A stretch of 64,000 nt of DNA from Limnohabitans sp. DM1 (GCF_001269385.1 NZ_CXOO01000031.1:62001-126000); one strand, 5' to 3'; positions 31,505 through 38,797 are shown, numbered from the stretch's first letter. A program made the numbers and translations. The notes: generated from the sequence alone by a model not told the origin.

Positions 31505-31747
31505 TCAAGACTTGGTCTTGGCTTCGACGTCGATGGTGGTCTTTTCGGGCTGAGCCGTAGTCGATGCTGTGACCTGACCGGCGACAGGGGCTGCCTCGTC
31601 CTTGGTGCCGCCCTCTTTCATGCCGTCCTTGAAGCCTTTGACTGCGCCACCCAAGTCAGAGCCCATGTTTTTGAGCTTTTTGGTGCCGAACACCATGACC
31701 ACGATCAGCAGCACGATCAGCCAGTGCCAAATGGAAAAAGTACCCAT
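31505..31747 (-). CDS. tatA: Sec-independent translocase protein TatA
   Basis: 80 aa. Short periplasmic start [20 protein letters not shown], the [20 protein letters not shown] hinge and amphipathic helix, and an acidic tail. Forms the pore oligomer for folded protein export. First of tatABC, downstream of the HIT gene in the his-tat cluster. Confidence 0.95.
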   Translation of the reverse strand: MGTFSIWHWLIVLLIVVMVFGTKKLKNMGSDLGGAVKGFKDGMKEGGTKDEAAPVAGQVTASTTAQPEKTTIDVEAKTKS

Positions 31748-31843
31748 GAAACTCTCCTGTTAATGCAAGGATTCTAAGGGGATAGACACCCGGTATCGGA
31801 TCGGCCCTGAGGAAGGAAGGATTTGGGGGGCAAAAGCGCCTTT

Positions 31844-32233
31844 TCAACCCCGCAACCATGGGCGCGGGCCGCCCATGACGTGCATGTGCAGGTGGTGCAC
31901 TTCCTGTCCGCCTTCGCTCCCATTGTTGACCAAAAGACGAAAACCGCCGTCCGGGTAAGGGTTGCAACCTTCTTGCAAAGCCAGCTTGGGTGCCAGGGTC
32001 ATCATGTGGCCCATCAAAGCAGCGTGCTCAGGGACCAGCTGCGCCATCGACGGGATGTGCAGCTTGGGAATGATCAGGAAATGGATGGGCGCCCAAGGTG
32101 CGATGTCATGAAAGGCGAACACATGCTCGTCTTCGTACACCTTGCGCGAGGGAATCTGGCCCGCGATGATTTTGCAAAAAATACAGTTGGCGTCGGTCAT
32201 GTCTTGATGGGATTCAAAGTCAAAAAATGTCAT
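31844..32233 (-). CDS. HIT family nucleotide-binding protein
   Basis: A 129 aa histidine triad protein of the HinT type (purine nucleoside phosphoramidase). CIFCKIIAGQIPS is the N-terminal motif and HHLHMHVMGG the catalytic triad. Start 32233 overlaps the stop of the DUF4870 gene; an internal ATG at 32200 would give the more usual length. A HinT gene between hisE and tatA is a conserved betaproteobacterial feature. Confidence 0.92.
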   Translation of the reverse strand: MTFFDFESHQDMTDANCIFCKIIAGQIPSRKVYEDEHVFAFHDIAPWAPIHFLIIPKLHIPSMAQLVPEHAALMGHMMTLAPKLALQEGCNPYPDGGFRLLVNNGSEGGQEVHHLHMHVMGGPRPWLRG

Positions 32234-32592
32234 TCGGTCACAGGCCGCTGCGCGTTCAAGCGCACCATGCCCAGCACAATGCGGTACAAAAACCAGATCG
32301 AAATGGCCACCCAGGCCAGCCAGCCCGGAAAGACAAAGAAAAACCAGAGCGGCAAGGTCACCAGGTACAGCAAAGCCGCCCAGATCACGGTGCGGATGCG
32401 GTAGCTGAAATGCGTGCCCTCCCAGCCATGGGCATCGCCTTTTTTGACCAGATCAATGATGAGCGCCACCACCAGCAAGGCCGGCCCCATCTGCGCCCCA
32501 GGAATGACCGCGCTCACGGCCACAATCAGGTGCAGGATGTAACTGACCCAGCTGATGGTGTGGGTGCTGTCGTTGGAAGGTTGTGTGTTCAT
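32230..32592 (-). CDS. DUF4870-like membrane protein
   Basis: A 120 aa protein of unknown function with three to four hydrophobic segments (ISWVSYILHLIVAVSAVIPG, ALLVVALIIDLV, VIWAALLYLVTLPLWFFFVF, WVAISIWFLYRIVLGMVRL). It is similar in layout to DUF4870 proteins. It sits between hisE and the HIT gene and overlaps the latter by ATGA, so it is part of the his-tat transcript. Confidence 0.8.
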   Translation of the reverse strand: MNTQPSNDSTHTISWVSYILHLIVAVSAVIPGAQMGPALLVVALIIDLVKKGDAHGWEGTHFSYRIRTVIWAALLYLVTLPLWFFFVFPGWLAWVAISIWFLYRIVLGMVRLNAQRPVTE

Positions 32593-32601
32593 GGCTACAG
32601 C

Positions 32602-32970
32602 TTACTCCCCCAAGCGCTCGCGCTCTTGCACTTTGCGCAGGGCTTTTTCTTCCAGGCCGCTCAGGCCCTCCCGGCGGGCCAGCTCATTGACCACGTCGGC
32701 GGGGGTCAAGCCATAGTGCGCCAGCGCGATCATGCTGTGGAACCACAAATCGGCCACCTCGCCCACCAGCTTGGTTTTGTCCCCGCCATGGTCCACGTCT
32801 TTGGCGGCCATCACGGTTTCGGTGGCCTCTTCACCGATTTTCTTCAAAAAGGCGTCCGGCCCCTTGTGCAGCAGGCGGGCCACATAGCTTTTCTCGGGGT
32901 CGCCGCCGTTGGCGGGTTTGCGGCTTTCGACCACGGCCGCGAGGCGGTCAAGGATGTCCTGGTTGGTCAT
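32602..32970 (-). CDS. hisE: Phosphoribosyl-ATP pyrophosphatase
   Basis: Second step of histidine synthesis, hydrolysing PR-ATP to PR-AMP. The 122 aa product has the MazG-like helical motif [16 protein letters not shown] and [17 protein letters not shown] 32970 ([10 protein letters not shown]) is chosen; the longer open frame overlaps hisI. Separate from hisI, as is usual in betaproteobacteria. Confidence 0.95.
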   Translation of the reverse strand: MTNQDILDRLAAVVESRKPANGGDPEKSYVARLLHKGPDAFLKKIGEEATETVMAAKDVDHGGDKTKLVGEVADLWFHSMIALAHYGLTPADVVNELARREGLSGLEEKALRKVQERERLGE

Positions 32971-32975
32971 GGCAT

Positions 32976-33365
32976 TCACTTGTAAATGGTTTCGGGGTCT
33001 TTCAGGACCGGATCGGCCGCCTGCCACTCGTCGGCTTGCAGGCTCTGGAAAAAGCAGCTGTGGCGGCCCGTGTGGCAGGCAATGCCCGGCTCGTGGCCCA
33101 GCTGCGTGACTTTGAGCAGCACCACATCGTTGTCGCAATCGATGCGGATGTCGTGCACCGTCTGCACATGGCCGGACTCCTCGCCCTTGAACCACAGCTT
33201 GTTGCGGGAGCGGCTGAAATACACCGCCCTTTTCAGCTCGGCCGTCTTTTGCAGCGCCTCGCGGTTCATCCAGGCGAACATCAACACGTCGCCGGAGCCT
33301 TGTTCCTGGGCAATGACCGGCACCAGGCCTTTGTCATCCCATTTGATTTTGTCGAGCCAATTCAT
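32976..33365 (-). CDS. hisI: Phosphoribosyl-AMP cyclohydrolase
   Basis: Third step of histidine synthesis, opening the adenine ring of PR-AMP. The 129 aa product has the metal and substrate motifs [38 protein letters not shown] and [10 protein letters not shown]. In related genomes it directly follows hisF; here 6.4 kb of foreign DNA separates them, with only 54 bases between this start codon and the nearest toxin gene. Confidence 0.95.
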   Translation of the reverse strand: MNWLDKIKWDDKGLVPVIAQEQGSGDVLMFAWMNREALQKTAELKRAVYFSRSRNKLWFKGEESGHVQTVHDIRIDCDNDVVLLKVTQLGHEPGIACHTGRHSCFFQSLQADEWQAADPVLKDPETIYK

Positions 33366-33419
33366 AGGGGGGTGATCTTAATGCGTACGCACTGGCCTAT
33401 CGACCAGCGCCTTCAAAAC

Positions 33420-33674
33420 TCAGTAATGCAGCCTCAATTGGGCGATTTGCAGCTGATCACCTTCAACGCGATAGACCATGCGGTGCTCTTCGTTGATGCG
33501 GCGCGACCAAAAACCAGAGAGCGCATGCTTCAAGGGCTCTGGCTTGCCCACGCCTGCAAAAGGATCACGCGCCGTGGCCTCGATCAGCTTGTTGATGCGG
33601 TCCACCATTTTGCGGTCCTGCTTTTGCCAATAGAGGTAATCCTCCCAAGCCAGCTCGGCAAAAACGAGTTTCAC
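33420..33674 (-). CDS. yoeB: YoeB family mRNA interferase toxin, copy 1
   Basis: An 84 aa RelE-superfamily toxin. WEDYLYWQKQDRKMVDRINKLI, KPEPLKHALSGFWSRRINEEHRMVY and the C-terminal RLHY with catalytic His-Tyr match YoeB, which cleaves mRNA in the ribosomal A site. It overlaps its antitoxin gene by four bases (ATGA). It is the island gene nearest to hisI. Confidence 0.93.
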   Translation of the reverse strand: MKLVFAELAWEDYLYWQKQDRKMVDRINKLIEATARDPFAGVGKPEPLKHALSGFWSRRINEEHRMVYRVEGDQLQIAQLRLHY

Positions 33675-33922
33675 TTGAGCAACTCGCGTTCAACGCCCTG
33701 CCCCGCTTGGAGTTGCCCCACCGCCGCCAGCAAACGCCGTGCATTGGCAGGCGTGCGCAAGAGATAGGCCGTCTCTTCAAGCGCTTTGTAATCTTCAAGC
33801 GAAAGCATCACCACCGATTGATCCCCATTGCGGGTGATGATCAGGGGCTCGTGGTCCTCGCACACACGGTTCATCACGCTCGCCAGATTGGCGCGTGCGG
33901 TGCTGTAAGTCATGGCATCCAT
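33671..33922 (-). CDS. yefM: YefM family antitoxin, copy 1
   Basis: An 83 aa Phd/YefM-fold antitoxin. The N-terminal DNA-binding domain reads TYSTARANLASVMNRVCEDHEPLIITR, continuing to VVMLSLEDYKALEETAYLL; the C-terminal part neutralises the toxin. The operator at 33935-33950 lies directly upstream. It is followed by its toxin with an ATGA overlap. Confidence 0.93.
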   Translation of the reverse strand: MDAMTYSTARANLASVMNRVCEDHEPLIITRNGDQSVVMLSLEDYKALEETAYLLRTPANARRLLAAVGQLQAGQGVERELLK

Positions 33923-33934
33923 GGTGGCACTCCT

Positions 33935-33950
33935 GTACGTTTATTGGTAC
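33935..33950. promoter_or_regulatory. Operator of yefM-yoeB copy 1
   Basis: A 16-base element bounded by GTAC on both sides, 13 bases before the yefM start. It matches the element before copy 2 at 13 of 16 positions, differing only in three central bases. YefM operators in other bacteria are built around TGTACA-like palindromes; the left side here reads CTGTACG. Confidence 0.65.
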
Positions 33951-34068
33951 AACTATATCAGCTCATGACCCTTCTCGTCGGCGAAGCTGAAGAAGCGTTT
34001 TCGCTTGAATTCAGGCTGCAATAAACATTCATAGCTTGCAAAATACAACCTCATCAAGGAAAAGCACC

Positions 34069-34287
34069 ATGGCTGTTGCAATGAAACTTTCTGACGAATT
34101 GGTCGAGGCCGCCAAACCCTATGCTGCAGCGGAGCACCGCTCTGTGCCAAGGCAAATCGAGTACTAGGCCCGCATCGGCAAAGCCGTGATCGACAACCCC
34201 GACATGCCCCTGCGCCTGATCCAAGACACCATGCTCGCGCGAGAAGAAGCCAAAACGGGACTGGCTGCCCCTTATGAGTTCGGCTGA
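34069..34287 (+). pseudogene. ParD-like antitoxin with in-frame TAG
   Basis: The plus-strand frame reads MAVAMKLSDELVEAAKPYA ... SVPRQIEY, then a TAG at 34165-34167, then ARIGKAVIDNPDMPL ... REEAKTGLAAPYEFG and TGA. This is the ParD_like antitoxin family (72 codons), in which the position of the TAG is normally Trp in EYWARIG, so a single TGG to TAG change explains it. An AAGGAAAAG ribosome site precedes the ATG. It is opposite in strand to the rest of the island. Confidence 0.8.
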
Positions 34288-34433
34288 TGCTGGCCGTCAG
34301 CGCCACACCGTCGTTCAGCAGGGTCGCCAAGAAGCTACACGCCCGCGATAAAAAAGTGCTGGACGAGGCCACCGAGGCCATGCTGCTGGCGGTCGGGCCA
34401 GATGAGAACTTTTATGCGGGATTGAAACGGTGA
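34287..34433 (+). pseudogene. Truncated RelE/ParE-type toxin
   Basis: Overlaps the last base of the ParD-like frame and encodes 48 aa: VSATPSFSRVAKKLHARDKK, VLDEATEAMLLAVGPDENFYAGLKR, then stop. The first half matches the start of RelE/ParE toxins; the core beta sheet and catalytic C-terminus are missing. With the interrupted antitoxin it forms a dead or dying module. Confidence 0.65.
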
Positions 34434-34548
34434 TGGGCATTGACATGCGCCGTGGCGTTAACCACTTCGTTCATGCGATCCATCCGCTGGCAGCCGTGCA
34501 ATGACCCATAGCGCATGACACCGAGCGAAAGCATTCCCAATCTATGGC

Positions 34549-34812
34549 TCACTCATAGTGCGACCACATGCGCAGAACCTTGATGGTTTTCTGGTCCTGC
34601 AGCACTTCGTAAACAAGGCGGTGCTGAATGTTGATCCGACGCAAAAAGGCACCAGAAAGGTCGCCCACCAGTTTTTCATAGGGCGGCGGATTCTGAAAAG
34701 GATTTTCCTGGATGACGGCCAGAAGCTCTTGGGCTTTGGTCTTCAACCCACTTGCAGCGAGTTTTTGCGCATCCTTTTGTGCATGCTTGGCAAAAACCAC
34801 TTGCCAACTCAC
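34549..34812 (-). CDS. yoeB: YoeB family mRNA interferase toxin, copy 2
   Basis: An 87 aa YoeB toxin: AKHAQKDAQKLAASGLKTKAQ, YEKLVGDLSGAFLRRINIQHRLVYEV, ending VLRMWSHYE with the catalytic His-Tyr. It is clearly different in sequence from copy 1, so it is not a recent duplicate. ATGA overlap with its antitoxin. Confidence 0.94.
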   Translation of the reverse strand: MSWQVVFAKHAQKDAQKLAASGLKTKAQELLAVIQENPFQNPPPYEKLVGDLSGAFLRRINIQHRLVYEVLQDQKTIKVLRMWSHYE

Positions 34813-35051
34813 CAGTCGAGCTCCTTGGCACAGGCCTCGACGGGTTCTTTCATACCCTCCTTGAGGGTGTCACGCATGCCTGGCACCGAAAGCAAGTAGA
34901 GCGTTTCCTGTATGGCTTGCCAGTCTTCTGCGGACAAAAGCACCGCGTCATGGCGTTTGCCTGCAATGGTGATGGGCTGATGCGACTCGGCAGCCTGATC
35001 CATCAGGCGGTAGAGATTGGCGCGTGCTTCGCTGGCGGAGAGGATTTGCAT
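34809..35051 (-). CDS. yefM: YefM family antitoxin, copy 2
   Basis: An 80 aa antitoxin (MQILSASEARANLYRLMDQA, ITIAGKRHDAVLLSAEDWQ, AIQETLYLLSVPG). The N-terminal DNA-binding part is typical of YefM/Phd. The operator at 35075-35090 lies 23 bases upstream of the start. Confidence 0.93.
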   Translation of the reverse strand: MQILSASEARANLYRLMDQAAESHQPITIAGKRHDAVLLSAEDWQAIQETLYLLSVPGMRDTLKEGMKEPVEACAKELDW

Positions 35052-35074
35052 GGTGAACTCCTGAGCCGCGAAGC

Positions 35075-35090
35075 GTACGCCAATTGGTAC
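35075..35090. promoter_or_regulatory. Operator of yefM-yoeB copy 2
   Basis: GTACGCCAATTGGTAC, nearly palindromic with CCAATTGG at its centre, and almost the same as the element before copy 1. It is followed on the plus strand by a second ATTGGT. Confidence 0.65.
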
Positions 35091-35140
35091 GATTGGTCAA
35101 TGACTGGTTTTCGGCTTACCTGGGAGCGAGTAACAAAAGC

Positions 35141-35701
35141 TTAGACCGCATTCTCTGTTCGCCACTGCCCATTGAGCAGTGCGTATTGAAGAAGGTCGTG
35201 ATGCTGTCCCGCCCAGTACCCAGCTTCCCGTTGTCGCCCCTCTTGCTGAAACCCAAGCGCCTCGAGTAAGGCCAGAGATGCTGAGTTGTCAGGGTGAACC
35301 TGCGCCTCGATTCGATTCAACTGCACCTCTCGGAAACCCCAGGTGATGATTGCTATTAGCGCTTCTTTGACATAGCCGCGGCCCTGATGCGCCGCAGCGA
35401 TTTCGTAACCGACGATGCAGGATTTCCAGTTGCGATTCCAGCGAAACAAGCCGCATGTGCCGATCAGTCCGGCTTGGTCTTTCAATTCCAAAGCCCAGCG
35501 TGCACCGGAAACCGGCTCTTTCCGCCAACTGGCAAACGTAGCGACCAACTTCGTGGCACCGTCAAGATCGCGAATCGGATCCGACCCGAACCATCTCATG
35601 TACTCGGCGTTGCCATGTATTTGCAAAATATTCTCCGCATCCGATTCCACAATCTCACGCAGCGTGAGTCGGGATGTCTGCAGCGTTGGAAAATCGACCA
35701 T
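35141..35701 (-). CDS. GNAT acetyltransferase, RimJ/RimL type (cassette gene)
   Basis: A 186 aa acetyltransferase (LQTSRLTLREIVESDAENI, GTCGLFRWNRNWKSCIVGYE, HQGRGYVKEALIAI, NSASLALLEALGF). The acetyl-CoA loop is AAAHQGRGYVKEA. The substrate cannot be told. Part of the leftward cassette-like array; a candidate recombination site lies upstream at 35714-35812. Base composition is visibly lower in GC than the his genes. Confidence 0.88.
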   Translation of the reverse strand: MVDFPTLQTSRLTLREIVESDAENILQIHGNAEYMRWFGSDPIRDLDGATKLVATFASWRKEPVSGARWALELKDQAGLIGTCGLFRWNRNWKSCIVGYEIAAAHQGRGYVKEALIAIITWGFREVQLNRIEAQVHPDNSASLALLEALGFQQEGRQREAGYWAGQHHDLLQYALLNGQWRTENAV

Positions 35702-35713
35702 AAGCTTTTAGTG

Positions 35714-35812
35714 GTTTAACTTGGACCAAACCGGACTGCGACAGATAAACGAAGCCGGTTAAGAATGAAATGATGCCCGACGCAGCCACGCTGAAGCACG
35801 TCCGGTTAACAA
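35714..35812 (-). other. Candidate attC site (weak)
   Basis: On the minus strand, TTGTTAAC at one end and GTTAAAC (fits GTTRRRY) at the other bound a ~100-base stretch in which AACCGGAC and GTCCGGTT can pair. It lies between the VOC and GNAT genes, where an attC would stand. Arms are unequal, so this is only a candidate. Confidence 0.35.
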
Positions 35813-35816
35813 GGGG

Positions 35817-36194
35817 CTAGGCCTCAACTCGCCACGGAGGATTTAGGCGATTGCTGCCGGCCCAGTACAGGCAGATGACGTTGCCCGCTGGGTCTTTGGC
35901 TCTTGCCTCACGCCACAACCACGGTTCATCACGGGGCTCCTGAAAGAATTCGATTCCATTCGCCTGGAGGTGCTTGACCGTTTGATCGAGTGATTCATCC
36001 TCGAAGTAGACCACCACATCCGACGATTCGGATACGCCCCCGACCTGATGCACCGAAAACGAGGCGCTGCCATTTGGGCACTTGAAGCGGGCGTAGTGCG
36101 GGGCGTTAACAATGAGTTCAAACCCCATGCGCTTGTAGAAGTCAACCGACTCCGCAACATTGACAGCCGGCAGGGTGACTTGGTTCAGGTTCAT
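35817..36194 (-). CDS. VOC family protein (cassette gene)
   Basis: A 125 aa single-domain vicinal-oxygen-chelate/glyoxalase-fold protein (MNLNQVTLPAVNVAESVDFY, YFEDESLDQTVKHLQANGI, KDPAGNVICLYWAG). The family includes glyoxalases, dioxygenases and antibiotic-resistance proteins, and is frequent in integron cassettes. ATG 36194 follows a degenerate GTCAGGC core. Specific function unknown. Confidence 0.85.
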   Translation of the reverse strand: MNLNQVTLPAVNVAESVDFYKRMGFELIVNAPHYARFKCPNGSASFSVHQVGGVSESSDVVVYFEDESLDQTVKHLQANGIEFFQEPRDEPWLWREARAKDPAGNVICLYWAGSNRLNPPWRVEA

Positions 36195-36339
36195 GGGGCC
36201 TGACGCTCGCTGTAGGCTGCTTCGCAAGACACAAAGCGAGTGGGTGGAACCAAAAAGTGCATGGTCCTTTTTGGCGTGAACTTGACCAGCCACCCAGGCC
36301 ACACACCGTGTTCCGAACACTTGAATACGGCAGTTGATT

Positions 36340-36738
36340 TCATGCTTGCCGCTCCTGATGCGCTTCACTTTGTGTGGTGACAACACGACCAGCCAATGGA
36401 TGTTGGATTCCATTGTCGCCATACGTGCCGGTGACTTGAGCGATGACCACTTGAAAGCCATTGAGCCAACGCGATTGCTGCTGCTTTGCCTTCATGTGCT
36501 CAGGGTGCTTCATCAATGATTGCAATGCAGCCATGGACTCCCAGTAGTACACATTTGAGATGAGACCGGTTTGTTGGTTTTCCCAAGACTCTTCACCCAA
36601 GTAACCTGGGATGGACTTCGCTATCTGTGCAATGACATCGTCAAGGGCATAGAACTCTGCGTCGTATTGCCTTTTTGCAAACGTAAAGGTGGATGTGTAC
36701 ATGTGTCCAGTCCGCATGACCGAAGGGATGGGCGTCAT
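36340..36738 (-). CDS. Antibiotic biosynthesis monooxygenase domain protein (cassette gene)
   Basis: A 132 aa ABM-fold (dimeric alpha-beta barrel) protein. Recognisable parts are MYTSTFTFAKRQYDAEFYAL, IPGYLGEESWENQQTG and YWESMAALQSLMKHPEHM, typical of small heme- or cofactor-free monooxygenase-like proteins. It starts inside the stop of the upstream VOC gene (ATGA), so the pair would be expressed together. Substrate unknown. Confidence 0.8.
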   Translation of the reverse strand: MTPIPSVMRTGHMYTSTFTFAKRQYDAEFYALDDVIAQIAKSIPGYLGEESWENQQTGLISNVYYWESMAALQSLMKHPEHMKAKQQQSRWLNGFQVVIAQVTGTYGDNGIQHPLAGRVVTTQSEAHQERQA

Positions 36739-37571
36739 TGCGCGGCCTCCCTTGCTTGCCTGAACTTCATTCGCAGCCCGCTGATCGCCGTTGACTCAAG
36801 TGAAATTTCATGTTCTGACGACGCGCCAAGCAAACCATTCGCCGATAGAAAATCTCTGGCGGATTCCAACGATCTGACTCCGAAAGTCAGTGATTGAATA
36901 ACCTGGCGGCTGCCCTGAGTCAATCTTAGGACCATGTCCGCGGTCAGCTCGATCCCTGTTCCCGATGACTCCGTGAGAAGCCTCCATTTTTTCTCTGCGT
37001 CAGACAAATTCGGAGTTGACATCTCGATTGCCGACAGCCCGACAAGCCCAATCGTTCCGCCTCCACACTTTGCCATCTCAAGTTGATCCCTGGATCTCCG
37101 TTCGGCTGTAGTCAGCCGCTCCTTCCACGGATAGATTGTTCCTTCAGGATTCCATGCGCAAAAAAAGATGCAACAGGAATCGGAAGAGAGATCAAGCAAT
37201 ACCGAGTTTGTGAAGTTTGTAGTGAGAGAACCGTCTGCGGTCTTGGTCTGGTAAGGCCGGGGGGATTTGCATTGAAGTCCCGCTTGGGTAAGGTGCGCAA
37301 CGCTGGCCTCCAAGTCAACAGGTTCCAGAGCGAATCCATGAATGAGCGGCGGCTGACTTTCTTTGGGAAGATCTGAATTGCTCGCAAATGCCCACAACTC
37401 AAGTTCAGTGTTTCCCACATGCACCCATGCGAACGTCGCAAAGCTGCTGCTTTGCTTTGGCCATGAAACGGGAAGGCCAAACACATCGGCAAAGAGCGAG
37501 AGCAAGGGATCGATGTCCAACAATCGGATCATCACATGGTCAACGGAGGAATAGACAGCGGTGTTGCTCAT
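36735..37571 (-). CDS. Two-domain VOC family protein (cassette gene)
   Basis: A 278 aa protein with two glyoxalase-like repeats (VDHVMIRLLDIDPLLSLFADV and GLVGLSAIEMSTPNLSDAEK). ATG 37571 (MSNTAVYSS) is chosen over 37610. Cysteine-rich middle part (SSDSCCIFFCAWN). An attC-like site lies just upstream at 37632-37701. It is translationally coupled to the ABM gene. Confidence 0.75.
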   Translation of the reverse strand: MSNTAVYSSVDHVMIRLLDIDPLLSLFADVFGLPVSWPKQSSSFATFAWVHVGNTELELWAFASNSDLPKESQPPLIHGFALEPVDLEASVAHLTQAGLQCKSPRPYQTKTADGSLTTNFTNSVLLDLSSDSCCIFFCAWNPEGTIYPWKERLTTAERRSRDQLEMAKCGGGTIGLVGLSAIEMSTPNLSDAEKKWRLLTESSGTGIELTADMVLRLTQGSRQVIQSLTFGVRSLESARDFLSANGLLGASSEHEISLESTAISGLRMKFRQAREAAQ

Positions 37572-37631
37572 TGCGCACTTGTGTTCGAGGTAAGTTGCCG
37601 GCCTCGGCAAGACCCTGGGTGTGTTTGTGGG

Positions 37632-37701
37632 GCCTAACGGCTCAATTCACCGGCGCTGCGCGGCGTCATCACGCGGCGTCCAGCGGAATGATGAGCTGGG
37701 C
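37632..37701 (-). other. attC-like recombination site
   Basis: On the minus strand the 3' core GTTAGGC (plus-strand 37632-37638, preceded by TTGAGCC) matches the consensus GTTRRRY. The opposite end, GCCCAGC (37695-37701), fits RYYYAAC with one mismatch. The two arms are imperfect complements over about 30 bases around a short loop, as in attC. The site overlaps the 3' end of the SRPBCC gene, usual for cassettes. This is the best attC in the window. Confidence 0.7.
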
Positions 37702-38118
37702 CGCACTTCGAGCCTCTGCAAGTGCCCTCAGGTTTCGGAGCGTGACGGGCAGACCTGAATTGATTTGTTTCGCAAGCATCGGGCCCAGCACAATGGATAG
37801 CAGCCCAGAAAAAGTAACTCGGTGAACTACCTCCGTGGCACCCGGCACCGGGACAAGCTCATGCTCGAAAACCATACGAAACAGAGGAATCCTCGACTCA
37901 ACGGTGAAGCACCTGGCGGGCACGACTTGCGTGAGGACCATAGGAACCGTGTTGCCCTTCGTAGGAGTGAGACGGCCACGGCTTCCAACTTGGAACGGAC
38001 CATCAATATTGGCTCGCTTTGTGTCTGGATCCCAAGTCGGCCAGTTCTCTACATCCGCATAGATTTCAAAAATCACCTCCGGCGAGGCGGCCACTGCGAT
38101 TCGGTGTTCAATTTGCAT
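37669..38118 (-). CDS. SRPBCC family protein (cassette gene)
   Basis: A 149 aa START/polyketide-cyclase fold protein: IEHRIAVAASPEVIFEIYAD, VENWPTWDPDTKRANI, VGSRGRLTP. Such proteins bind hydrophobic ligands; the ligand is unknown. Its last codons fall inside the attC-like site at 37632-37701, and another attC-like site lies upstream, so it looks like one complete mobile cassette. Confidence 0.82.
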   Translation of the reverse strand: MQIEHRIAVAASPEVIFEIYADVENWPTWDPDTKRANIDGPFQVGSRGRLTPTKGNTVPMVLTQVVPARCFTVESRIPLFRMVFEHELVPVPGATEVVHRVTFSGLLSIVLGPMLAKQINSGLPVTLRNLRALAEARSAAQLIIPLDAA

Positions 38119-38152
38119 TGGATTTAAGGAGCTGTGAGGACATGGTTTGTGC

Positions 38153-38263
38153 GGTCAGCGCTGAGGTTGAACAGCGGCTTGCATGGGCCGGCGCGGAGCG
38201 GACCATTCGCGGGCTACAGAGCGCCGGCCCATGCAAGCCGTCCGCTCCAACTTTGAGTTAGGC
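38153..38263 (-). other. Long attC-like site with 20 bp hairpin
   Basis: The minus-strand 5' core GCCTAAC (38257-38263) fits RYYYAAC exactly. The far end GCTGACC (38153-38159) is a degenerate GTTRRRY. Inside is a perfect 20-base inverted repeat (38175-38194 with 38221-38240) around a 26-base loop. A second pair, GGAGCGGAC/GTCCGCTCC (38195-38203 with 38240-38248), interlocks with it. At 111 bases it is within the known attC length range. It lies between the cupin and SRPBCC genes. Confidence 0.65.
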
Positions 38264-38275
38264 ACTCTTTCTTTC

Positions 38276-38797
38276 CTAATCATGCTTTGCAAAAACCCGA
38301 GAGGCGAAACCATCCAATTCGCTTAAAGGCCTGCCGTAGAGGTGAAGATGAAACGTCGGTCCATCTCCGACAACCTCTGTTGAATGAATGGCGTCTGCCG
38401 CAAGAACCATTGACTCACCGGGGCCGACGACTACGCGGTTGATTGGCGCGACACGTCTGCCCGGAACCCTCCGATACAGATCATTGGCCTCATTCCCGCG
38501 GACCCCGGCGATAACCGTCCATGTTCCGTGTTCGTGGGGCGGACTTGTGACGCCCTGACCATCCGACACCAGATACAGCGACGGGGCGCCCGCGAGAACG
38601 GCCAACTCGTAGAGTAGTTCCTCGCTCGGAGCCGCCGCGCGCCAAAATGTTGCCCTCCAGTGCGGCGATCGCGCAAGGCGCTGAAGGACAGCGGCGACCT
38701 CCTCCAGCGCGCTTTCGCCGCTTCGCTGCGTTAACGAGCGGATCGTAGACATCGCCGCGATTGAATCGCGCAGCGCCTCGGAAGAAGAAGTCGTCAT
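38276..38797 (-). CDS. Cysteine dioxygenase-like cupin protein (cassette gene)
   Basis: A 173 aa double-stranded beta-helix protein resembling the cysteine dioxygenase type I family. Metal-ligand histidines are in PPHEHGTWTVIAG and in the C-terminal HLHLYGRPLSE; AIHSTEVVGDG precedes the latter. Thiol dioxygenase activity is possible but not proven by sequence. It lies between two attC-like sequences: a GTTAGGC core just before its start codon and the long site after its stop. Confidence 0.75.
   Translation of the reverse strand: MTTSSSEALRDSIAAMSTIRSLTQRSGESALEEVAAVLQRLARSPHWRATFWRAAAPSEELLYELAVLAGAPSLYLVSDGQGVTSPPHEHGTWTVIAGVRGNEANDLYRRVPGRRVAPINRVVVGPGESMVLAADAIHSTEVVGDGPTFHLHLYGRPLSELDGFASRVFAKHD

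Noticed and set aside
33953-34381. 142-codon minus-strand open frame
   Set aside because: Shadow of the plus-strand ParD-like/RelE remnant; composition is Cys/Ser/Leu-rich without recognisable domain.
34440-34548. attC site near GTTAACC at 34459
   Set aside because: The core does not fit GTTRRRY and no paired arm is visible.
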